A stretch of DNA of 7,822 nucleotides from a bacterium (lineage in GTDB: Bacteria; SM23-31; JAUVVT01): the NCBI GenBank assembly GCA_030616165.1, contig JAUWXV010000177.1, positions 1 through 7,822 on the forward strand, in the 5' to 3' direction. A model generated the notes under the pieces. That model ran no database searches and had not been told where the DNA came from. It saw only the letters and a program-made list of their open reading frames with translations. Both the position numbers and the translations under genes were made by a program. Of the stretch, positions 1 to 4,987 are shown in pieces. The stretch's first letter is position 1. The number at the start of each line of letters is the position of its first letter.

Positions 1-115
1 TATATTAGAATTACAATATATGAAGTTAGTATATTTAATAACATTTATAATATAATACATTTTTCGAGGGAAGTCAAGAAAAATTTTGAGTGATTGTAAA
101 TAAGTCTGATATAAA

Positions 116-179
116 AACGCTAATTACACTAATTTCAAGGACTTAACATTACTTCAGTTAGAAAAGATTAATTAGCGTT
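116..179. repeat. 11-bp inverted repeat with 42-nt loop
   Basis: AACGCTAATTA at 116-126 is perfectly complementary to TAATTAGCGTT at 169-179. The sequence after the right arm repeats the theme (GCGTTAATTGGCG, then AAATTTGCGG). Such TTAGCG/CGCTAA-rich stretches look like a dispersed intergenic palindrome rather than a gene-specific site, but only a genome-wide copy count could show this. A structured RNA is possible; the long A+T-rich loop argues against a terminator. Confidence 0.4.
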
Positions 180-287
180 AATTGGCGAAATTTGCGGATT
201 TAACCTTTTTAGACTGGACTCATAAATTAGATTTGGAATTGTGATTGGTTTTTTAACAATTTAAATATGGAAATAAAGATATTTTAT

Positions 288-316
288 TTGACTTTTATAT
301 TTTAAAATTGTAAATT
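288..316 (+). promoter_or_regulatory. Possible sigma70-type promoter for the RiPP operon
   Basis: TTGACT at 288-293 and TAAATT at 311-316 are separated by 17 nt, giving a good -35 and a moderate -10. A start near 323 would leave a leader of about 70 nt before the ATG at 394. The A+T background makes chance matches likely, so this is a weak call. Confidence 0.3.
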
Positions 317-393
317 TTTATTGAATTAACACTATTTTAATTTTGAATGTTAACCGTCAAATTTTTAAGTTAGTTAATAGTTAGCAGGCTATC

Positions 394-1812
394 ATGAAGG
401 TTGTTCTATTTCCAACTCCAGTAATGGATTACGAACAGGGCGAACTCAGACCTATCGGTTATGACGCATCGCGGGAATGCCCTCCATATGGCATCTATCT
501 CCTCGCGACCATCCTGAGTCATAATGGCCATGAAGTTGTAGTTGCAGATTTGATTGCAGAGGGAACAAGCAGCATTGCCAAATACTCTAACCAGTTGAAG
601 GACTGTAAGCTCGTGGGTATCTCAGCCACAACCCTTTCTTGGCCGACCGCCATTGAAGTGATCTTACAGGTGAGAGAATCCGTGCCACAAATTCCCATAG
701 TCATCGGGGGAGTCCATCCGACGATGTTCGCCGAATACATCGTGCGGTCATTTCCTGTGGATTATGTTATAAGGGGTGAAGCCGAGGGCATTCTTCAAAT
801 GCTTTGTGAAGCAATAGAGCGAAAATCAACCTTAGAAAACATCCCCAGCCTTGTCTGGCGATCACCTGATGGTAGAATAATCTCAAATCCGAAAGCGGGA
901 CGCTTGACAAGTGACGAACTCTCTAGATCGACTGCCACGGATTACTCGATCCTTCCAAGGGGCATATACAAGGGCTTATCCATCGAGTCTTCTCGCGGGT
1001 GCCGATTTAATTGCTCCTTCTGCAGTGCAACATATAGACGGAAATGGGTTCCACTTAAACCTGATCGGTTTGTGCAAAATCTCGAACGTACAACAAATTA
1101 TATATATCACACAAAACTCAGGATCTTTTACATTATTGACGACAACTTCTCTTCTGATCCACACCGCTGCATTGAAATCGCAAGCAAGTTAAGGGACCGC
1201 GGTTTGCGTCCGCGCTTAACATATGACTCCCGTGTTAATGAACTGCTTTACGATGGATTCTTGGACAATATGTCCGAGTTCACCCACCAAATGCTAGTCG
1301 GAGCAGAATGTGGGTACGATGAAGGTCTTGCCAAGATAGGTAAAGGCACAACAACAAAAAAAATAGAGAGTGCTGCTAGGGCATTGTCAGAGCACGGTCT
1401 TGCATCACAAGCTGACTTCTCCTTCATAATTGGCCTTCCGTGGGAAAGCAAGACAGAAATATTGAAGACGCTGATGTTCGCAGCCAATTTGCTTGCTGAC
1501 TATGGTGTTCGAATCTTAATACAGTGGTATGTCCAAATGCCTACCTCGAGGATTTGGGTCGAGGACAGAAGGAAACAAGTCGTCCACGAGGCCATGTACG
1601 ATCGTTATGGCTTCTTCCGGAATCTCTATCTCTTTCGCACAGCAAATCATCTCTTACCATCTGACATATGGGAAATCTCCAGAGCAATAGAAGCATCAAA
1701 GGTTTTAAGTCGATTACGATATCCGAAAAAGCAAATGATTGAACATTCGTTACCTTTACAGATATACGAAAACTTTCCTGAGAACAGACTTGAATCCATC
1801 ACCATTAACTGA
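394..1812 (+). CDS. Cobalamin-binding-type radical SAM enzyme, probable RiPP-modifying enzyme
   Basis: This 472-residue protein has the two-part layout of class B (B12-dependent) radical SAM enzymes. Residues 1-140 form a Rossmann-like B12-binding domain, with PPYGIYLLATILSHNGHEV at 30-48, the signature GGVHPT at 105-110 and the edge motif YVIRGEAEG at 124-132. A radical SAM barrel follows, with the [4Fe-4S] triad C203-xxx-C207-xx-C210 (RGCRFNCSFC). Downstream, IIDDNFSSDP, LTYDSRVNE and VGAECGYDE are the usual barrel strands. Family members cleave S-adenosylmethionine to a 5'-deoxyadenosyl radical; many use methylcobalamin to methylate unreactive carbons. The gene ends 42 nt before a RiPP-leader-like protein, so I infer that this protein is its substrate. 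The ATG has only a weak AGCAGG site at 383-388. A ladderane/hopanoid-type or other small-molecule role is the main alternative. The family call is firm; the substrate is inferred. Confidence 0.9.
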   Translation: MKVVLFPTPVMDYEQGELRPIGYDASRECPPYGIYLLATILSHNGHEVVVADLIAEGTSSIAKYSNQLKDCKLVGISATTLSWPTAIEVILQVRESVPQIPIVIGGVHPTMFAEYIVRSFPVDYVIRGEAEGILQMLCEAIERKSTLENIPSLVWRSPDGRIISNPKAGRLTSDELSRSTATDYSILPRGIYKGLSIESSRGCRFNCSFCSATYRRKWVPLKPDRFVQNLERTTNYIYHTKLRIFYIIDDNFSSDPHRCIEIASKLRDRGLRPRLTYDSRVNELLYDGFLDNMSEFTHQMLVGAECGYDEGLAKIGKGTTTKKIESAARALSEHGLASQADFSFIIGLPWESKTEILKTLMFAANLLADYGVRILIQWYVQMPTSRIWVEDRRKQVVHEAMYDRYGFFRNLYLFRTANHLLPSDIWEISRAIEASKVLSRLRYPKKQMIEHSLPLQIYENFPENRLESITIN

Positions 1813-1813
1813 A

Positions 1814-1832
1814 TCTTGCCTATTGGGCAAGA
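1814..1832 (+). promoter_or_regulatory. Intercistronic hairpin between enzyme and precursor genes
   Basis: TCTTGCC (1814-1820) pairs perfectly with GGCAAGA (1826-1832) around a 5-nt loop. It starts directly after the enzyme's TGA and ends 9 nt before the precursor's Shine-Dalgarno sequence. No T-run follows, so it is not a classical terminator. It could protect a processed precursor mRNA from 3' exonucleases or separate the translation of the two genes. That role is inference. Confidence 0.45.
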
Positions 1833-1840
1833 ACAAAGAA

Positions 1841-1849
1841 AAGGAGGTG
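1841..1849 (+). promoter_or_regulatory. Near-perfect Shine-Dalgarno of the precursor gene
   Basis: AAGGAGGTG matches the anti-Shine-Dalgarno consensus over nine bases and lies 5 nt before ATG 1855. It fixes that ATG as the start in preference to the in-frame TTG at 1816. It is much stronger than the site before the enzyme gene, as expected if many substrate copies are made per enzyme. Confidence 0.85.
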
Positions 1850-1854
1850 TAACT

Positions 1855-2199
1855 ATGCAAAACAAACGCATTGTCCACGAAGAAAAGAAAGAGGAGCGAT
1901 TGTCGCGTGTAAAGTTTCGCGAACTCTTGGGCAGGACTCTGCAAGACAGATCATTTCTGGGTCTTTTGGAATCGGACCCAAAGGGTGCACTTGAAACAGT
2001 CGGAATTGATATTGACGACAAGGAGGTACTTCAATATCTCAAGGAGCATCTCAAAATAAGTGAAGAGGCTCTTTTAGCCGATGGGCAGGCCAAGAAAATT
2101 TTGGCAGTTGCAACGGGCGCTAGCATTGTGGTTGCAGTCTCGACGCCCGCTTTCCCAAAAGGCGAAGAGGACGAAAAATCGCAAGGAAAAGGGAAATAG
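1855..2199 (+). CDS. Putative RiPP precursor with NHLP/Os1348-type leader
   Basis: The protein has 114 residues. Residues 1-20 are charged. Residues 21-66 carry the pattern of nitrile-hydratase-like leader (NHLP-clan) precursors: a helix with LLGRTLQDRSF, then the hallmark LLESDPKGALETVGIDI at 37-53 (compare the family pattern LL-x-DP-xx-AL-xx-AGI), then an acidic helix (VLQYLKEHLKISEEALL). Residues 82-100 are hydrophobic and small (ILAVATGASIVVAVSTPAF), and 101-114 form a polar tail rich in Gly, Lys and Glu. No nitrile hydratase catalytic segment (Cys-rich metal claw) is present, and the protein has only this one domain. In proteusin- and Os1348/Franean1_4349-like systems such leaders recruit radical SAM or other enzymes to the C-terminal core. 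With a B12 radical SAM gene immediately upstream, a RiPP substrate is the best reading. The core boundary, the modified residues and the cleavage site cannot be read off. Alternatives are a small membrane-associated protein or a regulator of the enzyme. Confidence 0.72.
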   Translation: MQNKRIVHEEKKEERLSRVKFRELLGRTLQDRSFLGLLESDPKGALETVGIDIDDKEVLQYLKEHLKISEEALLADGQAKKILAVATGASIVVAVSTPAFPKGEEDEKSQGKGK

Positions 2200-2212
2200 A
2201 TGTGCAGTAATC

Positions 2213-2490
2213 TGGGGACAGCATACATATTTATTGATTTTCGGGTTGAATTTTTGTATATTTTTTTATGGCAAGAATTGCAAGAGTGGTTGTTCCGGAA
2301 TGTCCCCACAATGTTACACAACATGGCAACCGCCAGCAGGAGACATTTTTTTGTGAGAAAGATTATGGATTTTACATAAATCTTATAGAGGAATGGTGTT
2401 CTTAACATGGAGTTGAGGTGTGGGCATAATAAAACTTAAAAAAGCGGGAAGAAAGCTTAAGCAGCAGAAATAATAGGTATGGTGTCCCCA
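2213..2490 (+). mobile_element. Internally deleted RAYT/IS200-like element with inverted ends
   Basis: The ends TGGGGACAGCATAC (2213-2226) and GTATGGTGTCCCCA (2477-2490) are inverted copies matching at 13 of 14 positions. Between them lie an N-terminal transposase piece and a short basic C-terminal piece in another frame (see the pseudogene entry). At 278 bp the element is far too short for a full RAYT gene, so it is a decayed or MITE-like derivative. I saw no target-site duplication, which fits Y1 (HUH) transposases. It begins 14 nt after the precursor stop and may have cut off an original downstream part of the operon. Confidence 0.75.
2268..2473 (+). pseudogene. REP-associated tyrosine transposase (RAYT, Y1_Tnp) remnant
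   Basis: From ATG 2268 the frame reads MARIARVVVPECPHNVTQHG and continues to EEWCS before TAA at 2403-2405 (45 codons). This is the conserved N-terminus of RAYT/IS200-like transposases, which normally read MARxxRxxxPxxxHHVTQRGNR. After the stop the same frame continues HGVEVWA (2406-2426), the normal next segment, and then stops again. The HUH motif (usually MPNHVHL) and the catalytic Tyr are missing. At 2432-2473, in a different frame, KLKKAGRKLKQQK and a TAA resemble the basic C-terminal tail of the family and end just before the right inverted end. One large internal deletion plus a nonsense mutation explains the whole arrangement. The gene is not functional. Confidence 0.8.
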
Positions 2491-2503
2491 TATTATTTGA
2501 TTG

Positions 2504-2509
2504 TATAAT
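2504..2509 (+). promoter_or_regulatory. Possible -10 box ahead of the membrane protein gene
   Basis: A perfect TATAAT lies 65 nt upstream of the TTG start at 2575, just outside the RAYT remnant. No convincing -35 hexamer sits at 16-18 nt, and the background is A+T-rich, so this is only a candidate. Confidence 0.25.
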
Positions 2510-2574
2510 AAACGAATAATCATTAAGTTAATTATTAATTAGGTAACTGGGAACAGACACTTTAAGGAAAATAA

Positions 2575-3273
2575 TTGTTAGAGAAGGATAAATTAGCAAA
2601 CTATCTTTGGATTGGTCCATTCTACTTTCTGTCAGTAGGTGTACTATATATGTGGGGCTATTGGCCAAATTTTGGAGTTAACATATTTGAGTATGTTTCT
2701 CTTTCAGATATAATTAGAGTCGCGATCATACCCGTTGGTTCAGTTTTCATATTCGTACTTATTGGCTTCTGTTTAGGAGAGACAACTGTAGCTGACATAT
2801 TACCTAAAAGCGGTGGTAACAAAACTATTATAGGTCGCTTCCTAAATAAGATCAAGTGGCTTCTAATCCTTATTTATGCCGCTGTAGTATTTATCTTAAT
2901 TTTTTATCCAGTTCCAAATAAGTGGTTTGTTCTTCCTACACTTTTAATGTTGCCTTTTTACCTTCCTTTGAAGGGTGCTGGCTTTCTTAGCGAAATTAAA
3001 AATGACAGTATAAGATCTATCATAATTATAGCCACCATAGCGCTACCTTTATATTCGTATGCTATAGGTAAAATAAACGCTGATAAAATCCTTAGAAACA
3101 CAGATTATCAATATATGGAGCTTGTCAAGGAAGGTAAGAAACAAAGATTGAAATTCTTAGGATACGCAAACCAGTATGTCTTTTTGCTTTCTATGAACAA
3201 TCAAGACCTTGTTATATCTAAAATAGACAAGGTTAGTCCTATGTATTTGCACTATAGAGAATCTGGAAAGTAA
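2575..3273 (+). CDS. Uncharacterised five-helix integral membrane protein
   Basis: I do not recognise the family. The 232-residue protein has about five membrane segments, near residues 10-30, 46-68, 94-112, 117-135 and 147-164. A basic soluble tail (165-232) follows, with a strand-rich part (RLKFLGYANQYVFLLSMNNQ) that could be a small beta domain. There is no signal peptide beyond the first helix and no catalytic motif. The start is TTG, 4 nt after AAGGAAA (2564-2570); the next in-frame ATG would remove most of helix 1, so TTG is preferred. The stop lies 17 nt before an attC-like site in the same orientation, so the gene may be an integron cassette, and orphan membrane proteins of this size are common cassette cargo. 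It lies between mobile-element traces on both sides. Coding is well supported; the function is unknown. Confidence 0.8.
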   Translation: MLEKDKLANYLWIGPFYFLSVGVLYMWGYWPNFGVNIFEYVSLSDIIRVAIIPVGSVFIFVLIGFCLGETTVADILPKSGGNKTIIGRFLNKIKWLLILIYAAVVFILIFYPVPNKWFVLPTLLMLPFYLPLKGAGFLSEIKNDSIRSIIIIATIALPLYSYAIGKINADKILRNTDYQYMELVKEGKKQRLKFLGYANQYVFLLSMNNQDLVISKIDKVSPMYLHYRESGK

Positions 3274-3290
3274 AGAACTGATGAAGAGAA

Positions 3291-3364
3291 ACCTAACAAG
3301 AGGATGAAAAAGGACGGGCAATAGCCTATCGGCTCTTACGCACCTTTTAGTCGCGTTGTTAGAC
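3291..3364 (+). other. attC-like integron recombination site
   Basis: The left end ACCTAAC (3291-3297) fits the attC consensus RYYYAAC, and the right end GTTAGAC (3358-3364) fits GTTRRRY. CTAACAA pairs with TTGTTAG, the inner AAAAGG pairs with CCTTTT, and a terminal AGCC-TATC-GGCT hairpin completes an imperfect 74-nt fold, within the usual attC length range. The inner L boxes pair poorly, which suggests degeneration. Orientation and position (17 nt after a gene's stop) match a gene cassette. No integrase, attI or second attC is in the window, so this would be a lone cassette or a look-alike repeat. Confidence 0.55.
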
Positions 3365-3373
3365 TTATTTTGG

Positions 3374-3414
3374 TAAAATGATAAATAATTATAATTAAGA
3401 AATTAATCATTTTA
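3374..3414 (+). terminator. Weak A+T stem-loop, possible terminator
   Basis: TAAAATGAT (3374-3382) is complementary to ATCATTTTA (3406-3414) with a 23-nt loop, and a T6 run follows within 8 nt (3422-3427). The stem has a single G-C pair, so it would be a poor intrinsic terminator. It lies where transcription of the membrane protein gene would be expected to end. Confidence 0.25.
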
Positions 3415-3599
3415 TTGGTAGTTTTTTAAAAATGTGAAACACTTAAAAAAAGTGGGTAATTTGATTATATAATACTTTATATGAAATTTCTCCTCTTGGT
3501 AGTCTGTTTATCAGAATCCTATCTTTTTTATATACAAACAATTTTTTTATAATTAAAATGAGGGTGGTGAAAAGGTAGAATGAAGATTTAATTTGATGC

Positions 3600-3693
3600 G
3601 AGATTGCCACGTCGCTTCGCTCCTCGCAACGACAGGTGAGAGGGAAATTGACATGTCGTCCCCCGAGTACTCGGGGGACTCCTCGCAATGACA
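3600..3693. repeat. Dispersed palindromic repeat (CEERSDVAI-type)
   Basis: The motif CTCCTCGCAAYGACA occurs twice (3620-3634 and 3679-3693). Between the copies lies a perfect 22-nt palindrome (3658-3679) centred on GAGTACTC with C5/G5 arms. GAGATTGCCACGTCGCTTCG at 3600-3619 is typical of a widely dispersed noncoding repeat whose spurious translation contains CEERSDVAI. Its G+C-rich stems stand out from the A+T-rich surroundings. It may act as an mRNA-end hairpin; no gene is involved. Confidence 0.7.
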
Positions 3694-3844
3694 TTTTATT
3701 TTTTAAATTTTAGTAAAACATCCGATTTTTTTGGAAATTATTATTACCGTATCGCAATTTTCAGGTTTAATATTACATCTGTAAACAGCAAAACTATAAA
3801 ACCTGTTCCCTGACTATCAGATATTCAATAACAATATTAAGTAT

Positions 3845-4465
3845 TTATTTCCCAGATATTGGTGTTAGAATCTCCACTGGAACATTGCAGAGACTTTTAA
3901 ATCTTTCTGCATTGTTCTTTGAACCCACGACAGAACCAAAATGCATTGGTATAGCCAATTGTGGTTTAATAAGGTTCGCTGCATCAGCCGCTTCTTCGGC
4001 AGTCATAGTATAGGTACCGCCAACTGGCAGTAAAACTATATCCGCTTTTATATCTCCCACCACAGGAATCTTATCAGTATCTCCAGCATGATATATCCTT
4101 TTATTATTCACTATTACAATATATCCAACCCAGTTATTCGACTTCGGATGGAATCTTTTATTAATATTATATGCGGGAACGGTCTCGATATTTATTCCCC
4201 CTACGGTAATTTTATCGCCGGGTTTCACAGTTTTAATATTACCAGACAGATTAGATTTGCAGTCGGGTGTTGCAACAATAACTGTATTACTTTTTTGTAT
4301 TTTCTTTACATCAGGAGGTGAGCAGTGGTCAAAGTGCGAATGAGTAATTAGAATTATATCTGCCTTTTCATACTCTCCCTTTAATTGATAAGGGTCAATA
4401 TAAATAATTTTTTCTCCAGCAATTTTAAAACTGGCATGCCCAAGCCAATTCAAATTCTCTAACAT
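3845..4465 (-). CDS. MBL-fold metallo-hydrolase (Lactamase_B_3 / UlaG-like)
   Basis: With the ATG at 4465 the protein has 206 residues, close to the usual size of small MBL-fold hydrolases. WLGHASFKI at 7-15 and IDPY at 23-26 are the family's N-terminal strands. The zinc motif HxHxDH is intact (THSHFDHCSP; H42, H44, D46, H47). Further metal ligands are H126 and D129 in HAGDTD, and H175 in PMHFGS. These enzymes use one or two metal ions to hydrolyse phosphoester or lactone-type bonds; the substrate here is unknown. A GTG at 4486 would add seven residues, but ATG 4465 has the better AAAGGAAA site upstream. The frame stays open to 4573, and an out-of-frame signal-peptide start at 4590 suggests the gene was, or is, longer (see the next entry). 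No partner gene is evident. Confidence 0.9.
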   Translation of the reverse strand: MLENLNWLGHASFKIAGEKIIYIDPYQLKGEYEKADIILITHSHFDHCSPPDVKKIQKSNTVIVATPDCKSNLSGNIKTVKPGDKITVGGINIETVPAYNINKRFHPKSNNWVGYIVIVNNKRIYHAGDTDKIPVVGDIKADIVLLPVGGTYTMTAEEAADAANLIKPQLAIPMHFGSVVGSKNNAERFKSLCNVPVEILTPISGK

Positions 4466-4482
4466 TTTTGTTGTTTCCTTTC

Positions 4483-4590
4483 TCACTTTTTCTTCTTTTT
4501 GCGGATTTGCTTTTTGCCCCCCAAGAGTAAAATAACAAAAAAAAACAGGACAGAAAACAATATTAAATTGTTTTTAAAAAATGTATTCAT
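4483..4590 (-). other. Out-of-frame signal-peptide start of the MBL gene (one-base frameshift)
   Basis: An ATG at 4590 follows a run of G residues (AGGGGGG, about 8 nt upstream) that would serve as a strong ribosome site. The frame reads MNTFFKNNLILFSVLFFFVI and then LLLGGKK, a classic signal peptide, before poly-Lys and TGA at 4483-4485. The MBL frame is open across the same stretch (GGQKANPQKEEKVRKETTKM, then LENLNWLGH). A single extra G in the G6 run at 4517-4522 would fuse the two into one secreted MBL protein of about 249 residues. Causes could be an assembly error in the homopolymer, a real frameshift, phase variation, or -1 slippage at CAAAAAG just after the G run. Confidence 0.6.
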
Positions 4591-4641
4591 ATTTAATTCC
4601 CCCCTACGATTAAACTTAGAAAAATATAGTAAATTTTTAAA

Positions 4642-4650
4642 ATTATAACA
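4642..4650 (-). promoter_or_regulatory. Extended -10 promoter ahead of the MBL gene
   Basis: Read on the - strand the sequence is TGTTATAAT, which is TGn plus a perfect TATAAT. It lies 52 nt upstream of the ATG at 4590. The -35 position at 17 nt holds ATCAAA, a weak match. Its position upstream of 4590 fits the idea that the transcript includes the signal-peptide start. Confidence 0.4.
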
Positions 4651-4760
4651 AGACTTTTGAAAATTTTGATAAACTCATTATTTTACGTATTTATATTGGA
4701 ATTCTCAATTGGAAAATTTAATTTATTACTATATAATAAGTTACAAGGACGCTAAAAATT

Positions 4761-4866
4761 AACTGCCTAATAAAATTTTCGATACTTGTTAATATTGAAC
4801 ATACAGTATCTAAAATTAGAAATTTTTCTTTAAAATCACCCTTTTTTTATGAGTTATTAGGCAGTT
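4761..4866. repeat. 13-bp inverted repeat bounding a 106-bp A+T-rich unit
   Basis: AACTGCCTAATAA (4761-4773) is perfectly complementary to TTATTAGGCAGTT (4854-4866). A T6 run (4865-4870) overlaps the right end, which would make it terminator-like on the + strand, although the 80-nt loop is long. It could be a MITE-like element or a small structured RNA. No coding frame lies inside. Confidence 0.5.
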
Positions 4867-4906
4867 TTTTAATCAATTACCTATTTCCTTATTCTTTTTC
4901 ATTAAC

Positions 4907-4924
4907 CCCTCGATAAATCGAGGG
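4907..4924. repeat. Hairpin CCCTCGAT-AA-ATCGAGGG
   Basis: A perfect 8-bp stem with a 2-nt loop. Its left flank, CATTAACCCCT preceded by a T-rich run, is shared with the larger hairpin at 4988-5021, so both probably belong to one repeat family. It lies in the gap between the aldo/keto reductase and MBL genes. Confidence 0.6.
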
Positions 4925-4948
4925 ATTGATAGAACAGAATCGCACATT

Positions 4949-4972
4949 TTAAAACCGTTAAAACGGTTTTAA
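4949..4972 (-). terminator. AACCGTT hairpin, possible terminator
   Basis: An 11-bp perfect stem (TTAAAACCGTT with AACGGTTTTAA) around a 2-nt loop. On the - strand it lies 56 nt after the aldo/keto reductase stop and its right arm ends in TTTTAA, a short U tract. It could act in tandem with the hairpin nearer the gene. On the + strand it also ends in TTTT, so direction is uncertain. Confidence 0.4.
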
Positions 4973-4987
4973 TGGTGACTTTTTGCT

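Larger units (their letters stand above)
1..393. other. A+T-rich intergenic region upstream of the RiPP operon
   Basis: No credible coding frame is visible in this stretch. It is extremely A+T-rich (7 G/C in the first 60 bases, counted by eye). It contains one long-loop inverted repeat (116-179) and one possible promoter (288-316), both listed separately. I looked for a cobalamin riboswitch, because the next gene is a B12-type radical SAM enzyme, but found none of the G+C-rich helices or the B12-box-like sequence such an element needs. Confidence 0.6.
3365..3844. other. Gene-free stretch after the attC-like site
   Basis: No credible gene is present. The stretch holds a weak A+T stem-loop (3374-3414), a dispersed palindromic repeat (3600-3693) and otherwise low-complexity A/T sequence. 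A frame covering the repeat on the - strand encodes the CRCEERSDVAI string, a familiar spurious translation of such repeats. It marks the boundary between the + strand genes and the - strand block. Confidence 0.6.

Noticed and set aside
1-393. Cobalamin riboswitch ahead of the B12 radical SAM gene
   Set aside because: The region is too A/T-rich and lacks the conserved helices and B12-box; nothing resembles the aptamer.
1816-1854. In-frame TTG start extending the precursor by 13 residues
   Set aside because: The strong Shine-Dalgarno AAGGAGGTG lies inside this extension and points to ATG 1855; the extension would be encoded by the hairpin and the ribosome site.
1855-2199. True nitrile hydratase alpha subunit
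   Set aside because: Only the leader-like segment is present; the metal-binding Cys motif and the rest of the enzyme are absent.
911-2408. Several overlapping frames on both strands (911-1192, 976-1164, 1248-1487, 1647-2021, 2031-2408)
   Set aside because: They are shadows of the radical SAM, precursor and transposase frames, with no start signals or recognisable domains.
3443-3694. 83-codon - strand frame containing CRCEERSDVAI
   Set aside because: This is the well-known spurious translation of a dispersed noncoding repeat.
4088-4321. 77-codon + strand frame opposite the MBL gene
   Set aside because: It is antisense to conserved metal-binding coding sequence and has no start signal.
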